The notes under the pieces: generated by a model
Told to the model about the DNA's origin: nothing
The model's database searches: none
What the model saw: only the letters and a program-made list of their open reading frames with translations
Shown here: in pieces, positions 37,161 to 47,046 of the stretch
Layout of the letters: every line of letters starts with the position of its first letter
Position numbering within the stretch: position 1 is the stretch's first letter
Translations under genes and position numbers: made by a program
Assembly (NCBI RefSeq): GCF_030159995.1
Contig: NZ_BSNM01000026.1
Coordinates: forward strand, 62,001-126,000
Direction of reading: 5' to 3'
From: Litoribrevibacter albus
GTDB taxonomy: Bacteria; Pseudomonadota; Gammaproteobacteria; Pseudomonadales; Litoribrevibacteraceae
Length of the DNA: 64,000 bases

Positions 37161-38045
37161 ATGGCGAACGACTCCAAGAGCGACAAACTGACAGCCCGTT
37201 TGGTTGAGATACTGATGAAATTTAATCAGGGGGAACGTGTGAGCGTGCAGAGCGTGATGGACGAGTTTCAGATATCCAGATCTACTGCCCAACGGGACTT
37301 ACGCAGACTGGAAGCCTGTGGAGCAACTAAGCAGGGTAAGTTGTACTCGATGGACCCCATATTGCTCGGCCATTCACCCACTAAGGGAATGAAGCAGCGG
37401 TTTATTCAACTAGGATTAGTCGATCTTTTCCCTAACTTTGATCAAGCGTACAAGGCGACGTTTAACAGCAACGGGCAATCGCCTTACTTATTCAAGAATG
37501 TACGGGTTGAGGACGGAACAGATTACCGAAGAAGTTTCCATGAGTTGACTTTAGCGATCCAGAAACAACAACTCTGCAAGATCACCTACAAGAAGCAACA
37601 ATACAATCCCATACAGCCTTATCGACTGATTAATGATAGAGGTGTGTGGTTCCTTGCTGCCTTACATCAAAACACGCTAAAGCTCTTCCGTATGAGCAAG
37701 GTCAGTCAAGCGTTACGAACATCCCAAAGCTTTGAACTCAACCCAAAGGTTAAACAGCAGATTGAGCAGTTGGCTATACGGAATATCCATGATGAAGCTA
37801 CCACGGTCGTGCTGAAGGTCGATGGCGATATAGCTAATCACTTTCTGGATACAGAGTTAGTGCCAGATCAGCGAGTGTTGAAGCAATTAGAAGATGGGAG
37901 TTTGATTGTGAGTTCAGAGATCAGCAGTTATAAGCAGATTATTCCAGCGATTAAATATTGGTTGCCGGATGTGGAGGTGGTCAGCCCTGTTGAATTGAGA
38001 GAACAGGTGAGATTGGAGCTGCAGTTGATTGTGGATAAGCTTTGA
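37161..38045 (+). CDS. WYL-domain transcriptional regulator
   Basis: 294 residues. The N-terminal DeoR-type winged helix (~12-60: RVSVQSVMDEFQISRSTAQRDLRRLEACG) is followed by a WYL domain (~115-200: ITYKKQQYNPIQPYRLINDRGVWFLAALH) and a C-terminal WCX-like segment ending VSPVELREQVRLEL. WYL regulators bind nucleic acid or nucleotide ligands and often control defence genes (BrxR, CapW). It is divergent from the Cys-rich miniprotein operon, with a perfect inverted repeat between them; autoregulation and control of that operon are inferred. Confidence 0.85.
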   Translation: MANDSKSDKLTARLVEILMKFNQGERVSVQSVMDEFQISRSTAQRDLRRLEACGATKQGKLYSMDPILLGHSPTKGMKQRFIQLGLVDLFPNFDQAYKATFNSNGQSPYLFKNVRVEDGTDYRRSFHELTLAIQKQQLCKITYKKQQYNPIQPYRLINDRGVWFLAALHQNTLKLFRMSKVSQALRTSQSFELNPKVKQQIEQLAIRNIHDEATTVVLKVDGDIANHFLDTELVPDQRVLKQLEDGSLIVSSEISSYKQIIPAIKYWLPDVEVVSPVELREQVRLELQLIVDKL

Positions 38046-38228
38046 TTCATCCAAGCATACATTATTTATTATCCACAGCTGAAACTTGGTTTGATCAGAA
38101 GTAATAGTGTTGGGTATCAATGAACGAGGCTTAGACTTAAAAGAGGCTCTTGCAAAATATTTAAGTATTGAACAAGCTGTATAGAAAGTTCATTGATAGT
38201 GTGATGTAAGCAATTTGGAGTAAACGTT

Positions 38229-38864
38229 ATAGATAAACTACTCTCAGAATCGGCCCAGCTAGAGGGAGAGTTAATAGCGTTCCTAAGTGTTCGAGCTTTT
38301 GACGATTCCGATAGGCTTAAAGCTGCAAAAATTCTGTGTAGTGTGGTTTTTGAGCATGCTCAGAGTGCAAAAATTCTTATTGCTGCTGGAAATTTTACAT
38401 CTGCGGTCAGTCTGGTGAGATTGCAATTCGAAGCGCTTGTTAGAGCTATGTGGTTACTATATTCCGCATCTGATACTGCTGTTGCTAAGTTGATGTCAGA
38501 GTTAACTTATGAAAGTTCTAAGCGTGCCGAAAAACTTCCAATGATGTCAGAAATGCTTATAAAGCTTGAAAGCAAAGCACCTGAACAGGCAATGGAACTT
38601 CTGAAAGAGTTTAAAGAGTATTCTTGGAAACCGCTTAGTTCGTATGTTCATGGTGGCATTCATGCCATGCAAAGACATGGTAAAGGGTATCCTAGCGATC
38701 TTTTAGAGCAAGTATTAAAAGCATCAAATGGTGTTCTACTAATGACAGGTATGTTACTTGTAATCCTCTCAGGAGATTCTAGGTACAGTGGAAAGATACC
38801 AAGGGTTCAGATTAAATACTCGGATTGTTTACCACCGATAAAGCTTCCTCATAGCGTAAGTTAA
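38229..38864 (+). CDS. DUF6988-like helical protein with non-standard (ATA) start
   Basis: The first standard start is a GTG at 38343, giving 173 residues. The same frame is open from 38205, and its extra residues (DKLLSESAQLEGELIAFLSVRAFDD...RLKAAKILCSVVFEHAQS) continue the helical pattern expected in the family and directly precede the conserved LVRLQFEALVRAMWLLYSASD. TTGGAG lies 8 nt before an ATA at 38229, so the original ATG may have mutated to ATA or the ATA is used. The C-terminal half has SSYVHGGIHAMQRH. Family name from memory; function unknown. Confidence 0.6.
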   Translation: MDKLLSESAQLEGELIAFLSVRAFDDSDRLKAAKILCSVVFEHAQSAKILIAAGNFTSAVSLVRLQFEALVRAMWLLYSASDTAVAKLMSELTYESSKRAEKLPMMSEMLIKLESKAPEQAMELLKEFKEYSWKPLSSYVHGGIHAMQRHGKGYPSDLLEQVLKASNGVLLMTGMLLVILSGDSRYSGKIPRVQIKYSDCLPPIKLPHSVS

Positions 38865-38934
38865 TCGAAGAAATAACTACTAAATTAAGATCTAGAAAGC
38901 ACCAAGTGCGCTCTAGTCTCTAAATGAACAGGGT

Positions 38935-39156
38935 ATGTACCTACCCCTCTCACTATTGATTAAAGCAGCTGACTTTAACGGCAAACCAACATCAGCATCA
39001 CTCTATGAGCAACTTCACCCCCTTCAGCGTAATTTAAACACGCACATATCCCGCACATCCAAAAAATCAGAGACCGGAATTGAACAGGAGCGGGAAATCG
39101 AAAGAGCCTTTTATTCATTCATTAAAGCTGTATTGATGAAGAAAAATGCTCAATAA
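38935..39156 (+). CDS. Doubtful 73-residue ORF
   Basis: Opens MYLPLSLLIKAADFNGKPTS and is helical and charged afterwards (EQEREIERAFYSFIKAVL). There is no strong ribosome site and no recognised family; it might be a gene fragment at the island edge. The surrounding 400-bp gap 38865-39264 otherwise holds only the aceE upstream region, with an ATGAACA/TGTTCAT inverted repeat at 39207-39237. Confidence 0.3.
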   Translation: MYLPLSLLIKAADFNGKPTSASLYEQLHPLQRNLNTHISRTSKKSETGIEQEREIERAFYSFIKAVLMKKNAQ

Positions 39157-39264
39157 ACAATGGCGTAAGCATCGAATTGTCTATACTGAAATCCATTAGT
39201 TTTTAGATGAACACAAGGTTGTTTGTTTTTTGTTCATTGTGATAGCAAAGGATTCGGAGAGCTC

Positions 39265-41919
39265 ATGAGTCAGCACGATATTGATCCTACGGAAACAGAA
39301 GAATGGTTAGCGGCCTTTCAATCGGTCATTCAATACAGCGGTAAGCAGCGCGCACAATTCCTCCTCGATACATTACTTAATAAAGCCAGTCAGTTAGGGT
39401 CAATGACGCCATATGCGTTGACCACACCGTATCGGAATTCCATTCCCAAAGCAGCGGAGCCGCCCTACCCGGGCGATGTGTTTATGGAGCGTCGAATTCG
39501 CTCGATCATCCGCTGGAACGCTTTGGCAATGGTAATGCGGGCGAATAAGGAGTCATCGGACATCGGTGGTCACATCGCGAGTTTTTCTTCGAGTGCCACG
39601 CTCTATGATATCGGCTTCAACCACTTCTTCCGGGCGCCGTCCGATCAGCATGGCGGAGATTTGGTCTACGTGCAGGGGCACAGTTCACCTGGTGTTTATG
39701 CGCGTTCATTTTTGGAAGGGCGATTGAGTGAAGAGCGTCTGGACCATTTTCGTCGTGAAGTAGATGGCGAAGGGCTTTCTTCCTATCCACACCCTTGGTT
39801 GATGCCGGATTATTGGCAATTTCCCACCGTTTCTATGGGGCTTGGGCCGCTTCAGGCTATTTATCAGGCGCACTTCATGAAATACCTGACCAATCGTGGT
39901 TTGGTAGACAACCAGGATCGTAAAGTCTGGGCATACATTGGTGACGGTGAAACGGATGAGCCTGAAACGCTTGGCGCCATCGCTTTAGCGGGCCGGGAGA
40001 AGCTCGATAACCTGATCTTTGTTGTGAACTGTAATCTACAGCGTTTGGATGGTCCGGTACGGGGTAATGGCAAGATCATTCAGGAGTTGGAAGGGCAGTT
40101 CCGTGGTGCTGGTTGGAATGTTATCAAGGTGGTTTGGGGGCGTCATTGGGACCCTCTTTTAGAGAAAGATAAGAACGGTGTTCTGGAACGGCGCATGAAT
40201 GAAGTAGTGGATGGTGAATACCAGAACTACAAAACCAAAGGCGGTTCCTATACGCGTGAACATTTCTTCGGGGCGTACCCTGAATTGCTGGAACTGGTGA
40301 AAGATTACACCGATGAGCAGCTCTATCAGCTTAACCGTGGCGGTCATGATCCGTATAAGATTTATGCGGCGTATGCGGCGGCGGCCAGTCATAAAGGTCA
40401 GCCGACGGTGATCCTCGCCAAGACGGTGAAAGGCTACGGAATGGGGCAGTCGGGTGAGGCTCAGAACAAAACTCACTCCGTTAAGAAACTGGAAATGGAA
40501 TCGCTGAAAGCATTTCGTGATCGTTTCGATATTCCTGTGTCGGATGAGCAATTGGAGTCTTTGCCTTATTACCGACCGGATCAGGATTCCGCAGAAATGC
40601 GTTATATGAACAAACAGCGTGAGAAGCTGGGTGGGCATTATCCGGTTAGACGAAGTCAGTCAGAAGCGTTGGCGATTCCAAGTTTGGCGTCTTTAAAGGC
40701 GCATCTGAAAGGGTCTAATGGCCGTGAAATTTCAACCACCATGGCCTTTGTGCGTTTGCTATCTACCTTGGTAAAAGACAAAAAACTGGGCGAACGAATT
40801 GTGCCGATTATTCCGGATGAGGCGCGTACCTTCGGGATGGAAGGGATGTTCCGTCAGTTAGGCATCTATTCCGCTGTGGGGCAGTTGTATGATCCGCACG
40901 ATTCCGGTCAGTTGATGTACTACAAGGAGGACATCACAGGTCGTATTCTGGAGGAAGGCATCAATGAAGCAGGGGCAATGGCTGCCTGGATTGCGGCTGC
41001 GACGTCCTACAGCAGCAATAATTTCCCGATGGTGCCGTTCTATATCTTCTACTCCATGTTTGGTTTCCAACGCATTGGCGACTTGGCCTGGGCTGCCGGG
41101 GATATCCAGGCCCGAGGATTCTTACTTGGCGGTACAGCCGGTCGAACCACGCTCAACGGTGAAGGCTTGCAGCATCAGGATGGGCACTCGCATGTACTGG
41201 CTTCAACTATTCCGAATTGTCGTGCGTATGACCCAACCTATGGGTATGAGCTGACAACCATCATTCAACACGGTTTGCAGGAAATGTACGGCGATCAGAA
41301 GAGCGTCTATTACTACATTACTGTGATGAATGAGAACTACGAACACCCGGACATGCCTGAAGGTGCAGAGGAAGGCATCATCAAAGGGATGTATCTGCTC
41401 AAAGAAGATAAGACCAACCGAAAAGCGCGCGTTCAGTTAATGGGCAGTGGCACCATCTTGAGAGAGGTAGAAGCCGCTGCTGAATACCTGTCTGAAAAAT
41501 ACGACATTGCGTGTGATGTCTGGAGCGTCACCAGCTTTAATGAATTGGGCCGTGATGTTCAGTCCGTTGACCGTTGGAACATGCTTCACGCCGATAAAAA
41601 GCCAAAGCTGTCTTACGTCAAAGAGTGTCTTCAAAATCGTGGGCAGGCCGCAGTCGCTGCCACGGATTACATGAAAGCTTATTCAGATCAGATCAGGAAG
41701 GATGTACCGATGGAGTATGTCACTTTGGGTACGGACGGCTTTGGTCGAAGCGATACCCGTCAGAAGCTACGTAATTTCTTCGAGGTGGATCGCGATTACA
41801 TTTGTATAGCTGCGCTGTACGCACTGTCACAACAGGGTGTGGTGAAACCTGCTGTGGTTAAGAAGGCGATGAAAGAATTCAACATAGATGCAGAGAAAAT
41901 TGATCCGATGCTGCTGTAA
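39265..41919 (+). CDS. aceE: Pyruvate dehydrogenase E1 component (homodimeric type)
   Basis: 884 residues from the ATG at 39265, preceded by CGGAGAG. Full-length AceE type. Signatures: GGHIASFSSSATLYDIGFNHFF, the thiamine-diphosphate motif GDGETDEPETLGAIALAGREKLDNLIFVVNCN, and GINEAGAMAAWIAAATSYS. It decarboxylates pyruvate and hands the acetyl group to the E2 lipoyl domain. aceF follows after 179 bp with a 14-bp tandem repeat in between. No pdhR gene is upstream. Confidence 0.97.
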   Translation: MSQHDIDPTETEEWLAAFQSVIQYSGKQRAQFLLDTLLNKASQLGSMTPYALTTPYRNSIPKAAEPPYPGDVFMERRIRSIIRWNALAMVMRANKESSDIGGHIASFSSSATLYDIGFNHFFRAPSDQHGGDLVYVQGHSSPGVYARSFLEGRLSEERLDHFRREVDGEGLSSYPHPWLMPDYWQFPTVSMGLGPLQAIYQAHFMKYLTNRGLVDNQDRKVWAYIGDGETDEPETLGAIALAGREKLDNLIFVVNCNLQRLDGPVRGNGKIIQELEGQFRGAGWNVIKVVWGRHWDPLLEKDKNGVLERRMNEVVDGEYQNYKTKGGSYTREHFFGAYPELLELVKDYTDEQLYQLNRGGHDPYKIYAAYAAAASHKGQPTVILAKTVKGYGMGQSGEAQNKTHSVKKLEMESLKAFRDRFDIPVSDEQLESLPYYRPDQDSAEMRYMNKQREKLGGHYPVRRSQSEALAIPSLASLKAHLKGSNGREISTTMAFVRLLSTLVKDKKLGERIVPIIPDEARTFGMEGMFRQLGIYSAVGQLYDPHDSGQLMYYKEDITGRILEEGINEAGAMAAWIAAATSYSSNNFPMVPFYIFYSMFGFQRIGDLAWAAGDIQARGFLLGGTAGRTTLNGEGLQHQDGHSHVLASTIPNCRAYDPTYGYELTTIIQHGLQEMYGDQKSVYYYITVMNENYEHPDMPEGAEEGIIKGMYLLKEDKTNRKARVQLMGSGTILREVEAAAEYLSEKYDIACDVWSVTSFNELGRDVQSVDRWNMLHADKKPKLSYVKECLQNRGQAAVAATDYMKAYSDQIRKDVPMEYVTLGTDGFGRSDTRQKLRNFFEVDRDYICIAALYALSQQGVVKPAVVKKAMKEFNIDAEKIDPMLL

Positions 41920-41967
41920 TTCGTTCGCACTGTGACACTTTCAGAATGCGGCTCTGAGAATGTCGAT

Positions 41968-42009
41968 CTGAGAGTGCTGTTTTGAGAGTGCTGTTTTGAG
42001 TGTGCTGTT
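41968..42009. repeat. Three 14-bp tandem repeats in the aceE-aceF spacer
   Basis: Units CTGAGAGTGCTGTT, TTGAGAGTGCTGTT and TTGAGTGTGCTGTT, with one or two changes each. Each unit could pair weakly with its neighbours; no coding. Confidence 0.85.
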
Positions 42010-42098
42010 AACGAGCGATGGTCGGTGTAGGGCCGGCCCTGTTTGATCAATACGCAGTGATCGGTCTGCAAGGAAAAGATACATGAGGGTTGAATAGG

Positions 42099-43829
42099 AT
42101 GGATGAAATTAAAGTGCCTGACCTGGGTGGTTTTGAAGGCGTCGAGGTCATTGAAATCTCGGTTTCCCCCGGCGATGTAGTAGAGCAGGACGACGCCATC
42201 ATTGTTGTGGAAACAGACAAAGCCACAATGGAAATTCCAGCACCGAAAGCCGGTAAAATTTTGGAATTGAAAGTCAAAGAAGGCGATAAAGTCAGCGAGG
42301 GGGATTTGGTCGCTACCATGGAATCTGCCGGTGCCTCGGAAAGCCAGATCCAAGCCGATACAGTTGCTCAATCTGAAACTTCTCCTGAATCTTCGCCTGC
42401 GAAGCAGCCGGTTCAGGCAGATACGTCCTCCGAATCTTCATCCAAAGCGCAACCCGCTACTTCTGAGCAAACGCTTACTTCTGAACAAACGGTTATTTCT
42501 GAACAAGCTGTCAAAGTGCCCGATTTAGGGGGCTTTTCAGGGGTTGAGGTGATTGAGGTTTCGGTCTCCGTCGGGCAGCAGGTCGATGAAGAAGATACCC
42601 TGTTGGTTCTGGAAACCGACAAAGCAACGATGGAAATCCCTGCGCCGATGGCGGGAGAGGTTCTGAGCATCCAGGTGTCTGTGGGTGATAAGGTAAATGA
42701 GGGAGATACTATTGCTGTACTTAAAGGTACTGCTATTATAGAGGGATCGGATAAAGTGTCGACTGTTTCACAAACTATGTCGGCATCAGAGTCTGAAGAA
42801 AAGGTTAAAGTTCAAACCGTTAGCGCCGATAGTTCTAAAGACAAGGAGCCACAGTCCGTTAGCCAGAGATTAAATGCCATCAACAATGGCAATGCTGGTG
42901 GAAGCGGGAAAACCAGTGAGAAGGTCTATGCTGGGCCTGCGGTTCGGAAATTAGCAAGGGAATTTGGCGTTTCGCTGGACGACGTAGTAGGTACCACTGG
43001 AGCCAGTGGGCCGAGAAGCAGAATATTACAAGAAGATGTCCAGAATTATGTAAAACACCGTCTGAATGAGGCACCTACATCGCCACAAGGTGGCATGGGG
43101 ATTGAGCCAATACCAGAAGTGGATTTCAGTCGGTTCGGGAATGTTCGACAAGAGCCATTAAGTCGAATACAAAAAATCAGTTCTCAGCATCTTCATCGTT
43201 GCTGGTTGAATATTCCCCATGTAACTCAGTTTGATGAGATAGATATTACGGAACTGGAAGACTTTAGGAAGTCAGTCAATGCTCAAGGTACATATGATAC
43301 CAAACTGACGTTAGTTCCTTTCTTGGTTAAAGCAGTTCAGAAAGTTTTGATGGAAATGCCCCGGTTCAATGCGTCCTTGGCACCTGACGGAGAGTCGTTG
43401 ATTGTTAAGGAGTTCTATAACATCGGGGTTGCGGTTGACACGGATCAGGGGCTTATGGTCCCGGTTGTAAAAAATGTGGATACAAAAAGTGTCTTGAACA
43501 TTGCAGCGGATTGCATGCAATATGCTCAACAAGCGAGAGCCGGTAAGCTCAAGCCAGACGCACTTCAAGGCAGTTGTTTTTCAATTTCCAGCTTAGGGGG
43601 AATCGGTGGTACGCAGTTTACGCCGATTGTAAATGCCCCGGAAGTTGCCATTTTGGGTGTGTCGAAAGCCGCAATTAAGCCCATTTGGCAGGAAGGTGAA
43701 TGGCAACCAAGATTAATTCTGCCAGTGGCTTTGTCTTATGATCATCGGGTAATTGATGGCGTCCTGGCAGCGAAATTTACGACACGGCTGAAACAGCTGC
43801 TCGAAGACAGCAGGCATCTGCTGCTTTAA
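42099..43829 (+). CDS. aceF: Dihydrolipoamide acetyltransferase (PDH E2)
   Basis: 576 residues from the ATG at 42099. Two lipoyl domains (residues ~1-76 and ~130-210), each with ETDKATMEIPAP carrying the lipoyl-lysine. A peripheral subunit-binding domain follows (~275-320, VYAGPAVRKLAREFGVSLDDVVGTTGASGPRSRI), then the catalytic core with LSYDHRVIDG near the end. The linkers are Glu/Ser/Ala-rich. It moves the acetyl group to CoA. Transcribed with aceE. Confidence 0.97.
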   Translation: MDEIKVPDLGGFEGVEVIEISVSPGDVVEQDDAIIVVETDKATMEIPAPKAGKILELKVKEGDKVSEGDLVATMESAGASESQIQADTVAQSETSPESSPAKQPVQADTSSESSSKAQPATSEQTLTSEQTVISEQAVKVPDLGGFSGVEVIEVSVSVGQQVDEEDTLLVLETDKATMEIPAPMAGEVLSIQVSVGDKVNEGDTIAVLKGTAIIEGSDKVSTVSQTMSASESEEKVKVQTVSADSSKDKEPQSVSQRLNAINNGNAGGSGKTSEKVYAGPAVRKLAREFGVSLDDVVGTTGASGPRSRILQEDVQNYVKHRLNEAPTSPQGGMGIEPIPEVDFSRFGNVRQEPLSRIQKISSQHLHRCWLNIPHVTQFDEIDITELEDFRKSVNAQGTYDTKLTLVPFLVKAVQKVLMEMPRFNASLAPDGESLIVKEFYNIGVAVDTDQGLMVPVVKNVDTKSVLNIAADCMQYAQQARAGKLKPDALQGSCFSISSLGGIGGTQFTPIVNAPEVAILGVSKAAIKPIWQEGEWQPRLILPVALSYDHRVIDGVLAAKFTTRLKQLLEDSRHLLL

Positions 43830-43855
43830 AGCTTTGAATAAAAATTGGTGTATAT

Positions 43856-45889
43856 ATGAAGCTGATCATACGTCCTTTCGTCAAGTTGATGAATCAACTG
43901 AATTACGCTTACAAATTCAGTTTAATCAACATCATGTTTCTCCTTCCTTTGTTGTTACTAAGCTATGGATTAGTTGAGGAATTAGAATCTGATATCGAAG
44001 CGACGGAAAGTCAGATTGAAGGTGTGCAACTTCTTCAAGATACCTTTGCTCTGTTGAGATCAACCGCAGAATATCGGGACCTCAAAGCTGCGTTTATCTA
44101 CAAGGATAACCCGGACATGCGCGGTATCATTGTGGAAACGGAAGCCAAGGTTGATGCCGCCTTCAGTAAACTGTCCGAATGGCAACCAAGCTGGGACAAA
44201 GACGGCAGAATCGTTACTCAGCTCGGGTTGGCTAATGAGAGTTGGCAAAAGCTGAAAACGGATAACGTTCGTGATTACTATGCCGATGAGCAAGTGAAGC
44301 GTTATCAGGACATGCTGAACCCGATCATTCGTATTCTAAAAACCACCACTCGTGCTTCCGGTTTGGCGCAAGCGCCTGATCCTGCGGTACTTAGCCTTCA
44401 GGAAATGCTGGTTCGTTTGTATCCAGAATTTTCCCCATTGGTGGCTAAGGTACGTGCGACGGGGATGGTTGCCTTTAATGCTGGTTTCCTTGATTCCGGC
44501 ACCTCCGATTCTTTGAATGAAGCCTACGATGGCTTTGTTGATACGTTGAAACGTTTCGAAAAAGATGTGGGTGTTCTGATGGAAGAAGACCCACGCTTGG
44601 CACGTGCATTAGATGAGCCAGTGATGAATCTGGTGGGCGGTATGAACAACATGATGGGTTACCTCGATGAGCGACTCATTTCTGCCATGCAGCTCGAAGG
44701 CACCTGGGACGTGTACTTCAAAGACATTACCGGTTACGTCGATACCTTGTTCATGGTGATGAATAGTACCGTCACGCCCTTGATGACACGCATTCTTCAA
44801 AACCGTTACGAAGAGCAAAGCTCGACACTGCGGATGTTCCTGGTGGCCATTACCGTGCTGCTGGTGGTCGTGTTGCTGATGTTCCTGGCCTTCTATGTCT
44901 CTGTGAACGAAACCATTTCCAGCTTCCGTGATTCTGCAACCAAAGTATCCAATGGTGATATGAAAGTGCGGATGAACCTGAAGACTCGTGATGAAATGGG
45001 CCAGTTAACCACAGAATTTAATACCATGGTTCAGCGCATTCATGATCTTATTCAAGCCGTAAGCATGACGGCGGTGGAAGTAGATACCCAGTCCAGTAAG
45101 TTGGAATCCATCTCGACGAAAAGCCGTGACTCTGTAGGTCGCCAAATGCAGGAAACCGAGCAGGTGACGGTAGCGGTGAACGAAATGACCGCACAGGTTC
45201 AGCAAGTAGAAGAGAACGCAGGTCAAGCGACGCAAGAAGCTGAAAAAGCGATGCAAGAAGCCAGTATGGGCTCTCAACAAGTGGATGCGGCGTTGAAGAA
45301 CATTGATATTCTTGCCTCTGAAATTGAAAACTCGGTGTCGGTGATTAACCGGGTGGCGAAAGACAGTGCTAACATCAGTCAGGTTCTGGACGTGATTAAA
45401 GGCATTGCAGAACAAACCAACCTGTTGGCCTTGAATGCGGCCATTGAAGCGGCACGTGCCGGCGAGCAAGGTCGAGGCTTTGCGGTGGTGGCTGACGAAG
45501 TGCGGACATTGGCACAACGTACCCAGTCGTCTACAGAAGAAATTGAAGAAATGATTTCCCGTCTGCAATCCGGTGTGAAAGACGCTGTGAAAGCGATGGA
45601 AGTGAGCCATGACCGTGCAACTCAAACGGTAGACGAGTCCGGTAAAGTGGGCGAAGTGTTAGGCAACATTACCAACATGATCGGCACCATTACCGCGATG
45701 AGCCAGCAAATTGCGTTGGCCTGTAGTGAACAAACCAAGGTGGTGGTCGAAATTGACCGCAATATTAACTCCATTGCGGACTTGAGCCAGGAAACCTCCG
45801 GGGATGCGGAAAGCACTGCCAGAGCGTCAGCGGAAATGGCTCAGTTAACTCGTTCGTTGCAGGAACTCATTAGCGCCTTCAAAGTGTAA
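43856..45889 (+). CDS. Methyl-accepting chemotaxis protein with large periplasmic sensor
   Basis: 677 residues. TM1 at ~21-43, a ~285-residue periplasmic helical sensor domain, TM2 at ~325-350, HAMP (~350-400) and an MCP signalling domain with hairpin tip [38 protein letters not shown] near residue 520. The sensor is of the long helical-bundle type; ligand unknown. The gene starts 26 bp after aceF, so read-through from the PDH operon is possible, and a strong terminator follows. Confidence 0.92.
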   Translation: MKLIIRPFVKLMNQLNYAYKFSLINIMFLLPLLLLSYGLVEELESDIEATESQIEGVQLLQDTFALLRSTAEYRDLKAAFIYKDNPDMRGIIVETEAKVDAAFSKLSEWQPSWDKDGRIVTQLGLANESWQKLKTDNVRDYYADEQVKRYQDMLNPIIRILKTTTRASGLAQAPDPAVLSLQEMLVRLYPEFSPLVAKVRATGMVAFNAGFLDSGTSDSLNEAYDGFVDTLKRFEKDVGVLMEEDPRLARALDEPVMNLVGGMNNMMGYLDERLISAMQLEGTWDVYFKDITGYVDTLFMVMNSTVTPLMTRILQNRYEEQSSTLRMFLVAITVLLVVVLLMFLAFYVSVNETISSFRDSATKVSNGDMKVRMNLKTRDEMGQLTTEFNTMVQRIHDLIQAVSMTAVEVDTQSSKLESISTKSRDSVGRQMQETEQVTVAVNEMTAQVQQVEENAGQATQEAEKAMQEASMGSQQVDAALKNIDILASEIENSVSVINRVAKDSANISQVLDVIKGIAEQTNLLALNAAIEAARAGEQGRGFAVVADEVRTLAQRTQSSTEEIEEMISRLQSGVKDAVKAMEVSHDRATQTVDESGKVGEVLGNITNMIGTITAMSQQIALACSEQTKVVVEIDRNINSIADLSQETSGDAESTARASAEMAQLTRSLQELISAFKV

Positions 45890-45907
45890 GCGAGCTAAGA
45901 ACAAACG

Positions 45908-45934
45908 AAGGGCCTCAATGCGAGGCCCTTTTTT
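45908..45934 (+). terminator. Rho-independent terminator of the chemoreceptor gene
   Basis: 9-bp stem AAGGGCCTC/GAGGCCCTT, 5-nt loop, then TTTT. It ends the aceE-aceF-MCP stretch. Confidence 0.9.
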
Positions 45935-45961
45935 GTGCGTGACGTTTATGCAATGGCCTAT

Positions 45962-46993
45962 TTAACGTCGCTTTTTACGAATAAAACTCTTACTGATTTG
46001 CAGACCCCCAAAATAGTCCGCACTGGATTCACCAAATCCCATACCGGCGGAAAAGCTAAGTTTCCAGCCATAATTTAATTTCTGGTGAAAGGTCGCCGTC
46101 AGAGATTGAACTGCCTCGCTGGACTCAGTAGCGGCTTCTTTGTGGCTGTAGCTCAGGCTAAGGCTTTGGCTTCGGCTGAACAAATAGCGCTCGCCCATCG
46201 AAAAGAACAGTCGATTGTTGTAATCGGTGTTGTCTGTGTCTTCCATCCATTGATGACCGACTTTCAGATCCGTAATCCAACGGCCGCTTCTCAGGTAGCC
46301 GGAGCTAAAGAGTTGATAGTCGGTTTCCCCGGTACCCAAATGTTCACTTTCATCCGCCGTGGGGAGTTTAATTCCACCGCCAATATTAAGACCCGTGTTA
46401 GGAAAGGGCTTCCAGGGCAGGGCATATTGGCTGGAAAGCCTGAGATCTCCAAACCCCTGACGGCGGGTATCTTCTTCACTGGCTTCAATAATGAGTTCGC
46501 CGCCTTCCCGAAGCACGAGCACATTCTCCGGGCCGGTAATGTTCAGATAGGGAATTTGTGCATGGAAGCTCCAGTTATCTCTTTGGTAGCTGGCGCGGAA
46601 AGGAATACTGATAACATCCGTTGCTTCGGTTGAGCTGTAGTCACCGTGGCTGAAGTAGCTGCCGATGGCAAAGGTGAGCTTTTCATGGATAAATTGGTCA
46701 TCAGTCTGTGCTCCTCTAAGTCTCTTTGGTCGAGGGCGGTTAGCGCTATTTGCCGGTGGTTCAAATATGGTGGTTTGACTGTTCTGTTGTTCACTTTGTG
46801 CAGACGATTGTGGCTCGGGTATTGGTGATGCGGATTCCGATGGCGCGTCTTCTATTTGGTTAGGCACACCTTCTATTAAGTTAGGCTCTGCCCAACTGCG
46901 GGTGGAGTTTGCCAGGAGGCCGACGCATACGAGCATCACGCCTGTTACCGGGTGAAAAGAAAAGCGCCGGGAGAAAAGAGCATCACAGATCAT
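45962..46993 (-). CDS. Outer-membrane beta-barrel protein (Phenol_MetA_deg/transporter-like)
   Basis: 343 residues. A signal peptide (~1-35, ending WAEP) is followed by a Pro/Ser/Gln-rich linker (~45-85) and a region of alternating aromatic strands: FHAQIPYLNITGP, GFGDLRLSSQYALPW, LNIGGGIKLPTADESEHLGTGETDYQLFSSGY, SLSLSYSHK. The 'GIKLPT...LGTG..D' segment is typical of the MetA/phenol-degradation-type barrel family, whose members are mostly uncharacterised. No neighbouring catabolic genes. Convergent with the MCP gene. Confidence 0.7.
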   Translation of the reverse strand: MICDALFSRRFSFHPVTGVMLVCVGLLANSTRSWAEPNLIEGVPNQIEDAPSESASPIPEPQSSAQSEQQNSQTTIFEPPANSANRPRPKRLRGAQTDDQFIHEKLTFAIGSYFSHGDYSSTEATDVISIPFRASYQRDNWSFHAQIPYLNITGPENVLVLREGGELIIEASEEDTRRQGFGDLRLSSQYALPWKPFPNTGLNIGGGIKLPTADESEHLGTGETDYQLFSSGYLRSGRWITDLKVGHQWMEDTDNTDYNNRLFFSMGERYLFSRSQSLSLSYSHKEAATESSEAVQSLTATFHQKLNYGWKLSFSAGMGFGESSADYFGGLQISKSFIRKKRR

Positions 46994-47046
46994 AAAGAGA
47001 ACATCTAAACCAAATTAAATCGCTTCTAAGTATAGGGGGATGTTAG

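Noticed and set aside
38100-38187. Short open frame with GTG start encoding about 25 residues
   Set aside because: Too short, no ribosome site and no recognisable product; possibly a gene remnant only.
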